From Gammaproteobacteria bacterium (GTDB lineage Bacteria > Pseudomonadota > Gammaproteobacteria > Pseudomonadales > Pseudohongiellaceae), in assembly GCA_029244985.1 (NCBI GenBank), contig JAQWQD010000041.1:119628-183627 (forward strand): a stretch of 64,000 nucleotides of DNA. The letters are read 5' to 3'. The notes under the pieces are model-generated. The model did not search any database and had not been told where the DNA came from. It saw only the letters and a list, made by a program, of their open reading frames with translations. This document shows, one piece after another, positions 51,708 to 60,576 of this stretch; the first letter of the stretch is position 1, and each line of letters starts with the position of its first letter. The position numbers were made by a program, and so were the translations under genes.

Positions 51708-53822
51708 TTACTGCTCTAACGCGTAAACCCAAATAGCCGCCCCACCTTTTGGGGCATCATTTACTGGCATCCCTTCCGGTTCAGCGAAGATACTGTACAT
51801 CCTTGACCAGTCATTAACGTGATAGCCTGTTTGGCCGGCAACGATGGCGACGTACTGGATTTCATCGACAGCGTAAGTAATTATCGTGGAGCTTGGCACA
51901 TCATCTAATATCCCTTCCCAAAGAATTTCCCCGGTATCATCATGGAACGCTCGAAATTGACGATTTAAATCTCCGGCAAAAACTATCCCTCCAGCAGTAG
52001 CTAGAATAGAACTTATTACTGGACTGGGTTGTCGATGTGTCCAACCAAACTCCTGATTTTCTAAATCTAGAGCTTGTACCCTACCCATATTCCCATTGCT
52101 ACCCGGGAATAAAGCTTCCCGCAGTTGTATGTTGGTTGTCAGGATCTGATAGCGCCCGTCAGGCCCGGTCTCCAAACATCCTTCGTTGAGCGGCAAGTAA
52201 AGCTTCTTGGAAATCGGATTAAATGCAGCTGGAGGCCAACTCTTAGCCCCATAGTGATTGGAGCAAATTAACCTCTGCTCTTCTAACTGAGGAATAGTAT
52301 AGGGATTGATATTTTTTTTGCCTGAAACTGGATCAATGTCAGTTACAACATTCTGCAAACCCACATCCATCGAAAACAAGTATTCGCCGGTTGCTGCATC
52401 AACGGCATCCAATATCCCTAACTTACCCATGTTAATCACAGCTTTGCGTCGTTCACCTGCAAACGTTATTTCAACTATCTGCCGCTCAAACGCCCAGTCT
52501 AAATCCCATTGATCATTTTCAAGATGTTGGTAGTACCATACAAGTTCTCCAGTATCCGGTCTAAGCGCGATTGTCGCATTTGTATACAAAGCATCATTGG
52601 TTATTCCATCAATATTAACTGGATATAATAGAGGTGCGGTGTTGTAGGTTGGCGCGACTCCAAAGTAAACCAAGTTAAGCTCTGGATCATACGCGCCAGG
52701 ATTCCATACAGAGCCCCCACTCCTTTCTTCTATTGGGATCCCATTCCAGGTATTTCCACCAGGCTCGCCCGGTCGAGGTATCGTATAGAAACGCCACTTG
52801 TGTTCGCCCGTTACGCGATCTATCCCATCAATCCAACCCCCTTCCGGAATTCGCAGTGAAGTAATCCCCTGGATGACGGTATCCCCAACGACAAAGGGAG
52901 ACATTCTTAAGTGATATCCTTCGTATTCGTCACTAGTTTCAATTTTGTGGTCCCATACAAGAGCCCCAGTTCGAGCATTCAACGCAAGCACATGCAAATC
53001 GGAGGTTGGTACGTAAACCAAATCTCCGTGCAGAGCGACGCCTTTCTTCTGGCTCGGCTGCACCTCGGACTCATGCTCATAACGCCAAAGCAAAACGCCA
53101 TCAGCAGCATCAATTGCTAAAACGGTATCGGGGAAAGTAAAAAGGTACATAATTCCATCATGTACCAGCGGCCCCGGATTATTTACACCAGTTTGCAAGG
53201 GCATCCGCCAACTAAGCGCCAAATCTCCAACGTTCTCTCGATTAATTTGATCAAGAGTACTGAAGCCTTGATTGTCATAACTACCCTGCCAGATCAGCCA
53301 GTCTTCCTCCGGAGGGTCTATCAGCATGGCATCCGATACAGAGGAATAACGTTGCAAAATTTGTTCTGCACCTTCCGCTATGTTTTGCTCTATAACGCGA
53401 GTAGATGATACAAATTCAGGGAGGGTTAACCCTGAACCAAAATCCAACCCTCCTATTGAGGCTGCCTCGCTATAGGTCACGCCATTAAACGCCAAAATGT
53501 AAGCCGTTATAGACTGGTAATCTTCTTCACTTAACATGGACTGATTGCCGGGGGGCATCTGACGCAACTCTATCGCAAGATTGCCAACTGGAGCACCGCT
53601 CCATTTGTTTATAAAAGTGCTATCAGCCAGTCCTGGGATAACGGCGGCGCCTTCTAGATTAATACCGTGGCAGGTAGCACAGTTAATTTCATAAAGTTGC
53701 TTGCCACGAGAAACTTGTTCCTCAGAAAAATTCACTATTTGAGAAAATATTGATGTGGCTCCAAAAAAGTTAATGAATGCTACGATAAGGAAAAGCTTAA
53801 AATATTTAACCGACCTAAACAT
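51708..53822 (-). CDS. PQQ-dependent dehydrogenase with N-terminal cytochrome c domain
   Basis: A 704-residue quinohaemoprotein with the domain order reversed relative to 21357-23525: signal peptide (about 1-28), haem c domain (C48-A-T-C-H52, axial Met in LRQMPPG), linker, then PQQ propeller (about 180-690). The catalytic region reads NDQWDLDWAFE, where D440 is the likely catalytic Asp and D442 occupies the extra acidic position that marks lanthanide-type enzymes. No vicinal Cys pair is seen. The ATG at 53822 lies 13 bases after the stop of the upstream quinoprotein gene; an earlier TTG would overlap that gene. It belongs to a run with a lipoprotein quinoprotein and DUF6122. Confidence 0.9.
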   Translation of the reverse strand: MFRSVKYFKLFLIVAFINFFGATSIFSQIVNFSEEQVSRGKQLYEINCATCHGINLEGAAVIPGLADSTFINKWSGAPVGNLAIELRQMPPGNQSMLSEEDYQSITAYILAFNGVTYSEAASIGGLDFGSGLTLPEFVSSTRVIEQNIAEGAEQILQRYSSVSDAMLIDPPEEDWLIWQGSYDNQGFSTLDQINRENVGDLALSWRMPLQTGVNNPGPLVHDGIMYLFTFPDTVLAIDAADGVLLWRYEHESEVQPSQKKGVALHGDLVYVPTSDLHVLALNARTGALVWDHKIETSDEYEGYHLRMSPFVVGDTVIQGITSLRIPEGGWIDGIDRVTGEHKWRFYTIPRPGEPGGNTWNGIPIEERSGGSVWNPGAYDPELNLVYFGVAPTYNTAPLLYPVNIDGITNDALYTNATIALRPDTGELVWYYQHLENDQWDLDWAFERQIVEITFAGERRKAVINMGKLGILDAVDAATGEYLFSMDVGLQNVVTDIDPVSGKKNINPYTIPQLEEQRLICSNHYGAKSWPPAAFNPISKKLYLPLNEGCLETGPDGRYQILTTNIQLREALFPGSNGNMGRVQALDLENQEFGWTHRQPSPVISSILATAGGIVFAGDLNRQFRAFHDDTGEILWEGILDDVPSSTIITYAVDEIQYVAIVAGQTGYHVNDWSRMYSIFAEPEGMPVNDAPKGGAAIWVYALEQ

Positions 53823-53835
53823 ACAATGATCTTTA

Positions 53836-55776
53836 TTAGTTTGGTAAAGCAAAGGAAATCATTTCCGCGGTGTCAAAGCGGCCACCTGCGATAGCAACGT
53901 ATTGCCGATCATTATAAAGATACGACATCACAGGGCCATGCAGGCGGCGATCAACCAAGACCTCCCCGACTTTTTTACCCGTGAATTTATCGTAAGCGAC
54001 AAGCACTGATCCGTCCGCATCTTCATGTACTTCGTCTTTTTGGGGTAGGTGTGAAATAACCAGACCCTTAGTGACCAAAATTCCTCCCTCAGCAGAGACA
54101 TCCGTAAAAACACTACCAAGGTCTGGTAAATCTAGATGCTCAAGAAGAGGATGATTCGCGGGGCCTTTTCCAAAGGGAGTTTGCCAGACATGTTCACCCG
54201 TATTCAGGTCAATAGCAGTTATGCGTCTATAAGGTGGCTTGGTTAAAGGCAAGCCCATAGGCCCGATGTTTCGCTGAACATTAATGACATAAGGCCAATC
54301 AGAATCCGGATCATCTGGCTCAACCAGTGACATAGCGTATGGTCTAGTGTGAGAGGGCACGTAGAGAATGCCGGTTTCCGGGTCCACATTCGCGCCAGGG
54401 AAGTTCGCGCCCCCACCAGCGCCAGGCAAGAAAACCGTCGCCTCCTTCCCGTCAGTGCCTTGGACAATCGGTGGCGTAAAAATCGGGCCGAGCACAAGCT
54501 TGGATGCTATTTCCTGCGCTGCTAAATGAATCTCTGGGGTGAAATCGATCAGGTCTTCCTCAGTCATCCCCTGCCTTTCAAAAGGTGCCGGCTTAGTCGG
54601 AAATGGTTGCGTCGGATGTGCGCGTTCGCCGGGCACATTACTTGGCGGGACTGCCCTTTCCTCGATGGGCCAGACCGGTTCCCCGGTAATCCGGTCAAAT
54701 ACATAGGTGAAACCGGTTTTAGAAACCTGAGCGATAGCCTTAATTAGCTTCCCATCAACAACAATATTAACCAAGTTTGGAGCAGAAGCTACGTCATAAT
54801 CCCATAGCCCATGATGGACTGTTTGAAAATGCCAGAGGCGCTCACCGGTATCCGCGTCGAGCGCGACAATCGATTCTGCAAAGAGGTTTTCCCCTAGACG
54901 CTTTCCACCCCAATAGTCATTTGTTGGTGTAGATGTAGGCAAATAAACTATTCCTTCCTCATCGTCTGCAGACATAAAAGTCCAAACATTGGTATTACCA
55001 GCCTCTTGCCAAGAATCGTTCTCCCAGGTATCGGTAAAAGCCTCACCATTTTGTGGAATAGTATTAAAACGCCACTTGAAATCACCCGTATACGCGTCAT
55101 AGGCCCGGACATGACCTGGCGGACTGCGGTTAAAAAGAGTGTAATCGAAAATCTTTGACCCAAGGATCACTGACGAGCCAACGGCAATGGGTGGCGCGCC
55201 ATGGGTGATATTATCGATTTCAAATTCTAACTTCCCAAAATTATCGCGAAGGTCCACAAACCCACCCTCACCAAAATTGGGGTCGGGCTCTCCGCTAGCT
55301 ATATCAATGGAAACCAATTGCTTGCCTAAAGTCGCAATAAAAATTCTTTCAATCTCACCATCAGTCCAGTACTCGATACCACGAGTCTGTGCGGGAGAAA
55401 ACACAGGCCTGCCAAGAGCATAGCTTTCCGGGTCGAAACTCCAAATAAGATTCCCTGTCTCTGGATCCAATGCTACCACCTGACCATGATTAGTATTGGT
55501 ATACATGACTCCATCAATTAATAGAGGGATGGCCCTATAGTGGCCAGTGGCATACGCAAGATTTCTCGGCAGATTTACATCGATGGACTGCCAGCGCCAA
55601 GCAACTTCTAATTCATTAAAATTTTCCGCGGTAATCTGATCCAGAGGAGAGTATTTCTCAGAAAAATGACTTCCACCGGCATGATGCCACTCACCTAGGA
55701 TACTTGTGTCTGGCATTTCCTCGGCCGGATTACAGGAAAAAAGAAAAAAAACGCTAGCAAAAACTATTTTCTTCAT
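53836..55776 (-). CDS. PQQ-dependent dehydrogenase-like lipoprotein
   Basis: A 646-residue quinoprotein with a very short lipoprotein signal: MKKIVFASVFFLFSC, so Cys15 would be acylated. The rest is a PQQ propeller (HFSEKYSPLDQITAENF, VVALDPETGNLIWSFDPES, RGIEYW, VHHGLWDYDVASAP, VSKTGFTYVFDRITGEPVWP) related to glucose-dehydrogenase-type enzymes but without membrane helices. It would be anchored on the periplasmic side of a membrane. ATG 55776 has GGAGGA eight bases upstream. It precedes the cytochrome-c quinoprotein by 13 bases, so the two probably form a unit passing electrons from one to the other. Confidence 0.9.
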   Translation of the reverse strand: MKKIVFASVFFLFSCNPAEEMPDTSILGEWHHAGGSHFSEKYSPLDQITAENFNELEVAWRWQSIDVNLPRNLAYATGHYRAIPLLIDGVMYTNTNHGQVVALDPETGNLIWSFDPESYALGRPVFSPAQTRGIEYWTDGEIERIFIATLGKQLVSIDIASGEPDPNFGEGGFVDLRDNFGKLEFEIDNITHGAPPIAVGSSVILGSKIFDYTLFNRSPPGHVRAYDAYTGDFKWRFNTIPQNGEAFTDTWENDSWQEAGNTNVWTFMSADDEEGIVYLPTSTPTNDYWGGKRLGENLFAESIVALDADTGERLWHFQTVHHGLWDYDVASAPNLVNIVVDGKLIKAIAQVSKTGFTYVFDRITGEPVWPIEERAVPPSNVPGERAHPTQPFPTKPAPFERQGMTEEDLIDFTPEIHLAAQEIASKLVLGPIFTPPIVQGTDGKEATVFLPGAGGGANFPGANVDPETGILYVPSHTRPYAMSLVEPDDPDSDWPYVINVQRNIGPMGLPLTKPPYRRITAIDLNTGEHVWQTPFGKGPANHPLLEHLDLPDLGSVFTDVSAEGGILVTKGLVISHLPQKDEVHEDADGSVLVAYDKFTGKKVGEVLVDRRLHGPVMSYLYNDRQYVAIAGGRFDTAEMISFALPN

Positions 55777-55829
55777 TTTTATTCCTCCAATTTTAATGAG
55801 TTAATCGAGCTACAACGAAAAGTACCAAC

Positions 55830-57275
55830 CTAGTCTTTCTCATCTGCGAGCGGCATTTCTGGGCTATCGATATCCCGCGCTCTCTCAAAAGCAGGTTTCG
55901 GGGTCATAGATCTGACCTGTTCTAACCATATGACCCCATCGAAAGGGTAACTGTTACCTCGAGTCGCGACAAAATCCACGTCTCCGTCATTATCAATATC
56001 GCGCGCCACAAATTTGTCATACATTCCACGTTTCCGTCGAGATATATCATGCCGGATCCATTCGCTTTCTAACTCTCCCGGATTCTCAAACCAACCAATC
56101 CGGCCGAGAGCATCGTCTTTGGTGACGTCTCCATCGCCCATTCTAGGTCCTCGACTATAACTACCAGCAATAATATCTATCAGACCATCTTCATTGATGT
56201 CTGCTATCTCAAATCCTGTCATGCTGTCTGGAGAGAAGGAACCAATCGTGCGAGAGATCCAAGCATGATCAATATTATCTGGTTGCTCAAACCAAGATAA
56301 AGTTCGACCTGTCGCTCCTATACCTGCGGCTCCTATTATGTCCAAGCGACCGTCTTTGTTTATATCGTAAAATTCCATATTAAAACCATTCGTTCTTCCT
56401 CCATAAACTCCAATTGCATGTTCTTCGAAAATTAGATTAGCCGGGTCGACATTTTCAAAAAAAATGATTCTATTCTCTCCGTTACTTCCGACAATAATGT
56501 CCATATCTCCATCTTGATCAATATCTACAGGTTCAGAATTCCGAGGGTTACTAAAACTCCCAAGCTCAACTTCCTTCCAACTTGACCCGTCTAATGGATC
56601 GCCTGAAAAAACATAGATTGAAGCAGGCGTTGATCTTCTATAGTCAGCAATCGTAGGACGCTGCGCGCCTTTATTAGGCGCAATTACCTCAGGCCTTCCA
56701 TCACCATTTAAATCTGCTAGAAATACACGAATGTAAGAACCCCGCCCTTGTGTCATAGGGAGTATCACTCGATCCCATGGCCTAGATCGAATCTCTCTCG
56801 CAGGGTTTTGAAAGTAAATAAGATGCGACAATTCTGCTGCAACCATTATGTCCGGAAATCCGTCGCCATTAACGTCAGCAATTGCCGCATCCTCAGCCGC
56901 GGACGCCTCGGCTCCCTCAGCGAGGGTGACATTAACCCACTCATCAGGATCGTCTGTTCCAAAGGCTATTCTTACGTGACCCATTGCTGGAGGTGTATCG
57001 CCAGGCCGAGTAGAGTCATAGCTTGAATCCGATTCATGCACTGAAACAATGTCATCAAACCCGTCACGATCCAAGTCGGCCATCACCAGTCCATCACTAC
57101 CACTGAAGGGCACACCAGAGATAGTAGGATCATCGATGAGATGTTCTTTCCAACTAATATATAAGCCATCCGTCGTTTGAGCGCGCGTGGGCGAATCACC
57201 AACTAGCGATTGTGCAAAGAGATAACTAGACAACAAAGGCATTATTAGTAGAACTACAGCAAACTTTCTTTTCAT
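55830..57275 (-). CDS. Exported FG-GAP/VCBS-repeat beta-propeller protein
   Basis: A 481-residue secreted protein with a signal peptide (about 1-22, ending LFAQ) and a seven-bladed FG-GAP propeller. At least seven EF-hand-like calcium loops are visible: DLDRDGFDD, DVNGDGFPD, DLNGDGRPE, DIDQDGDMD, DINKDGRLD, DINEDGLID and DIDNDGDVD. The fold normally mediates calcium-dependent binding of proteins or glycans; no catalytic residues are seen. It lies 53 bases upstream of the PQQ lipoprotein on the same strand, so it heads that operon, and is separated from PDLQGxW paralog 6 by a strong terminator. Confidence 0.88.
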   Translation of the reverse strand: MKRKFAVVLLIMPLLSSYLFAQSLVGDSPTRAQTTDGLYISWKEHLIDDPTISGVPFSGSDGLVMADLDRDGFDDIVSVHESDSSYDSTRPGDTPPAMGHVRIAFGTDDPDEWVNVTLAEGAEASAAEDAAIADVNGDGFPDIMVAAELSHLIYFQNPAREIRSRPWDRVILPMTQGRGSYIRVFLADLNGDGRPEVIAPNKGAQRPTIADYRRSTPASIYVFSGDPLDGSSWKEVELGSFSNPRNSEPVDIDQDGDMDIIVGSNGENRIIFFENVDPANLIFEEHAIGVYGGRTNGFNMEFYDINKDGRLDIIGAAGIGATGRTLSWFEQPDNIDHAWISRTIGSFSPDSMTGFEIADINEDGLIDIIAGSYSRGPRMGDGDVTKDDALGRIGWFENPGELESEWIRHDISRRKRGMYDKFVARDIDNDGDVDFVATRGNSYPFDGVIWLEQVRSMTPKPAFERARDIDSPEMPLADEKD

Positions 57276-57295
57276 AATTTTTCCCTTATAGAATC

Positions 57296-57347
57296 AAAAA
57301 AGGTCAGTGTAAAAACACAACACTATGTTTTTACACTGACCTTTTTT
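57296..57347. terminator. Very strong bidirectional intrinsic terminator
   Basis: A perfect 22-bp stem (57296-57317 with 57326-57347) with an eight-base loop. Runs of six A at one end and six T at the other give a U-tract on both strands. It sits 12 bases past the stop of the minus-strand PDLQGxW paralog 6 gene and will also act on plus-strand transcripts. Confidence 0.95.
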
Positions 57348-57358
57348 ATATTCAATAA

Positions 57359-58363
57359 TTAACGGTTCCCAGTTTCGGTAATACCTCTCTCTACTACTCT
57401 TGCACCACTCAATCGTGTTTCCATTGCATAGTTTCCTTCGTGACAGGCGTACTCATACTGTTTGTATTCATCATCTTTCAAGTAGGGAAATGCTACTGTC
57501 CAAGGGGCTTCGTAAGTGAGTGGGTCATCTACCGTAAGCGTATAGCGCAATGTATTTTTATCTTCTACTGTAAATGTCTCGATCATTTTGCGCCCTTCAT
57601 GTTGGGGAGGATTACCTCTGCCTGGCGCACGAATGTTCCTTACATACTTAAAATTACTTGATTCGATAATTAAAGTATTTCCTTCCCAGCGACCGCGCGC
57701 ATCGCCTTCCCACAGCTTTATATTTTCATCTACATGATCACCCGCATCGATTGGAATAATCCGAGCGTTATGAATCATCTCGCTATGGATCATTACATAA
57801 CCCGGAGATTGCAGAATCAGTTTTCCGTTGTTATAGGCGGTCGGCATCATCATGCCAAATACTCCTCGCGATAAACACCGGTCTCCAGATTCGACATTAG
57901 CTGCAGAATCATGCTCTTCTACCACATTGAGCAGGATTGCTTCCTGTGCATTAGCGGTATAAGCAGGAATACGCCCATTCGGCGGATCAACCACCAAGGC
58001 CGGTGCGTCTGCAACTGCATCAGACCAGTACCAATCAAACCAATAATTCTCGTAAGCACCAACTCCTTGGCTATTCTCAAAGCCATCCCATACATTACCC
58101 TTTCTCGCTTCATCCCTGCGAGCAATAAATTCTGCAAGTTCATCAGCCGAAGGGACTCTGCCTTCAAACTCATCCGGCATTTCCACCGGCGTCGCCGTAG
58201 CGCCTACGTTATTCCACATGCCGGTAATATTTGGCTGCCCATCTGGCAACTTTTCTGGCTGCCAGTCTTGAGCATTGCCGCTCACCGCAAAAATAAAGGC
58301 AATAATTGTCGCAATGCCTCTCATTATCGTATCTCTAACAAATTCAGCTGGATTTATTATCAT
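57359..58363 (-). CDS. PDLQGxW-family secreted protein, paralog 6, divergent (function unknown)
   Basis: The product of 334 residues is the most divergent of the six. The first block is LPDGQPNITGMWNN instead of PDLQGVW, the centre lacks GPEDRGL (it has SGDRCLSRGVFG) and the central block reads SEMIHNARIIPI. It keeps WEGDARGRWEGNTLIIES, LTVDDPLTYEAP and ACHEGNYAM, so family membership is safe. A signal peptide ends near GNAQ. The ATG at 58363 has GGAGG six bases upstream; an ATG at 58324 would give a shorter, cleaner signal peptide. Transcription ends at the strong terminator. Confidence 0.82.
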   Translation of the reverse strand: MIINPAEFVRDTIMRGIATIIAFIFAVSGNAQDWQPEKLPDGQPNITGMWNNVGATATPVEMPDEFEGRVPSADELAEFIARRDEARKGNVWDGFENSQGVGAYENYWFDWYWSDAVADAPALVVDPPNGRIPAYTANAQEAILLNVVEEHDSAANVESGDRCLSRGVFGMMMPTAYNNGKLILQSPGYVMIHSEMIHNARIIPIDAGDHVDENIKLWEGDARGRWEGNTLIIESSNFKYVRNIRAPGRGNPPQHEGRKMIETFTVEDKNTLRYTLTVDDPLTYEAPWTVAFPYLKDDEYKQYEYACHEGNYAMETRLSGARVVERGITETGNR

Positions 58364-58673
58364 TGTTCGCCTCCGCCGCTTTTTAGCAATTAGTAAGAAC
58401 TAAGTCACCCGACTACTATAACAGATGAAATGGCCTAATGGCTGCTCGATCCGAGCCCAAAAATGACTAATCGCGAACCCCTTATAGATATTAAACAAAC
58501 TACCGAAATCCCAGAATTTCAGGGAAAAGGGCTCGAAAACCAATGAAAACCCGCAATTATCTATCAATCTAACCTACCAAGTAATAATCCCTGATTTAAT
58601 TAACTTTTTATACGCAGTAAGATGCAACCCTAACTCAAAATAAACACCCCCTCTTTATGGCTGTAACGAAATC
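58364..58673. other. 310-base divergent intergenic region
   Basis: No gene, RNA or strong repeat is recognised. It must hold the promoters of PDLQGxW paralog 6 (minus) and of the amino-acid permease (plus); no convincing promoter pair was found by eye. Confidence 0.5.
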
Positions 58674-59993
58674 ATGTCTAAAAGAAAATTCAAATTTACA
58701 ACTGTAACCGCCGTAATTGTCGCAAATATGATTGGCACTGGTGTTTTTACTAGCCTCGGTTTTCAATTAGTAGATATTAATTCTGGATTTGCCTTGCTTT
58801 TACTCTGGGTTGTCGGTGGATTAACCGCACTGTGCGGCGCTATTTCCTATGCCGAGCTTGGCGCCACATTGCCTCGATCAGGCGGAGAATACAATTTCCT
58901 TTCTCGTATCTATCATCCAGCTGCTGGGTTCGTTTCCGGGTGGATTTCCACAACTGTAGGGTTTGCTGCGCCCACCGCTTTGGCAGCCATGACATTTTCG
59001 GCCTACTTAACATCATCTCTAATGAATGATGTATCCCCATTAGTTGAGCGAGCGTTTGCAATAATACTTTTAGCTTCCCTGGCTATAGTACATGCCACTA
59101 ATCACCGAAATAGTGGTGGGACTCAGGTTGTATTTACAACGCTAAAGATTGCTGTAATCCTGGTTTTTATTTTTGCTGCTTTCGTAATGGTTGAGACCCC
59201 TCAACCCATTTCTTTTTCACCAGCTATTGATGATTTTGGAGTAATAACCAGTGGCACATTCGCCGTCACATTAATCTACGTAAGCTTCTCATATTCTGGC
59301 TGGAATGCTGCTACTTACCTCTCGAGCGAAATTGAAAACCCTCAAAAAATATTACCTTGGGTCCTCATAACAGGCACCACCATCGTTACTATTTTGTATC
59401 TCGGATTAAATTTTGTTTTCCTTTACACAACCCCTATGGATGCAATGGTTGGCGAGGTAGAAGTTGGTGCAATAGCTGCGCGCATGGCTTTTGGAGATTT
59501 AGCAGGCGGGTTATTCGGCGTCGCCTTAGCTTTGCTTCTGATATCAACCGTCAGCGCAATGACTATGGCGGGCCCCAGAGTGATTCAAGTTATCGGCGAA
59601 GATTTCCCTCGACTAAAATTTTTAGGCCAGACCAATTCATCTGGCATTCCTGCTAGATCAATTTACTTACAATCGGCCGTTGCTATGGCCTTCATCCTTT
59701 CGTCAACTTTTGAGTCTGTCCTCGTATTCGCGGGCTTCACTATGGCTCTTAACACATTTGCCAGCGTGCTAGGGTTGTTTATACTAAGATGGCGTCAACC
59801 AAACCTAGAGCGACCTTATCGAGCCTTTTTGTTTCCAATACCTCCGTTGATTTTTTTAGCGCTTACAGGATGGACTCTGATATTTACTCTCCTAATCCGG
59901 CCGGTAGAAGTGTTGTTCAGCTTTGGAGTAATTGTTACAGGATTAATATTTTACTACTTTACTTCATCAGACAATAAATCAGAGAGTAATTAA
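58674..59993 (+). CDS. APC-family amino acid permease
   Basis: A 439-residue inner-membrane transporter with about twelve hydrophobic segments. The APC signature is at the start (TAVIVANMIGTGVFTSLGF, the G-x-G-V-F substrate loop), followed by SYAELGATLPRSGGEYNFLSRIYHP, the classic TM3 motif, and FSYSGWNAATYLSSEIENPQK in TM6. It probably imports amino acids with protons or by exchange; specificity is unknown. ATG 58674 lacks a strong ribosome binding site. It converges on the MaoC gene with 29 bases between stops. Confidence 0.92.
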   Translation: MSKRKFKFTTVTAVIVANMIGTGVFTSLGFQLVDINSGFALLLLWVVGGLTALCGAISYAELGATLPRSGGEYNFLSRIYHPAAGFVSGWISTTVGFAAPTALAAMTFSAYLTSSLMNDVSPLVERAFAIILLASLAIVHATNHRNSGGTQVVFTTLKIAVILVFIFAAFVMVETPQPISFSPAIDDFGVITSGTFAVTLIYVSFSYSGWNAATYLSSEIENPQKILPWVLITGTTIVTILYLGLNFVFLYTTPMDAMVGEVEVGAIAARMAFGDLAGGLFGVALALLLISTVSAMTMAGPRVIQVIGEDFPRLKFLGQTNSSGIPARSIYLQSAVAMAFILSSTFESVLVFAGFTMALNTFASVLGLFILRWRQPNLERPYRAFLFPIPPLIFLALTGWTLIFTLLIRPVEVLFSFGVIVTGLIFYYFTSSDNKSESN

Positions 59994-60022
59994 ACTACCA
60001 ACACACTTCTCGATTTAAATTA

Positions 60023-60478
60023 TTAACTAGTATTTTTTTTTACCATCACTATGGGCTTGTTGCTCATTACCAGTTCATCATTTTGATTGAAGACCTCGTT
60101 TTGCATAAATATGGTCCCCATATTCGGCCGGGACTTTGATGCCTTCTTATCTAAAATCGTCGACTTGACCCGCAGACAATCACCTGGAAACACTGGTTTT
60201 GTCCATCTTAGTTCGTCTATCCCAGGTGATCCCAAAGCGCCCTTGTTTGTTTTTGGCATATGGTCGACGATCATCCGCATGGCAATCGCACATGTGTGCC
60301 ATCCAGAGGCGCACAACCCACCAAAATGCATAGACTTACCAGCCTCCTCAGATAAGTGGAATGGTTGTGGATCATACTTCGAGGCGAATTCCAAAATCTC
60401 TTCTTCAGTTACGGTATATTCCCCAAACTCCTCACTGACACCAATCTTAAAATCCTCAAAGTAACTTGGACTACGCAT
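60023..60478 (-). CDS. MaoC-like (R)-specific enoyl-CoA hydratase family protein
   Basis: A 151-residue single hot-dog domain protein. The hydratase motif is present: YDPQPFHLSEEAG with Asp36 and His41, then FGGLCASGWHT. The enzyme should hydrate enoyl-CoAs or act on acyl thioesters. ATG 60478 has GGAGAAT about eight bases upstream. It follows MetY by 98 bases on the same strand. A partner dienoyl-CoA-reductase-like SDR lies at 48426, so fatty- or side-chain beta-oxidation chemistry is plausible in this region. Confidence 0.92.
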   Translation of the reverse strand: MRSPSYFEDFKIGVSEEFGEYTVTEEEILEFASKYDPQPFHLSEEAGKSMHFGGLCASGWHTCAIAMRMIVDHMPKTNKGALGSPGIDELRWTKPVFPGDCLRVKSTILDKKASKSRPNMGTIFMQNEVFNQNDELVMSNKPIVMVKKNTS

Positions 60479-60576
60479 ACTACTTATTCTCCTGCGAAAT
60501 TATCCTGTTGGTAAAACTTTTCAGAAAATCATAGCGAAAGCACAAAGTAAGCGCACTTTGACTGTCTATAAAAATA

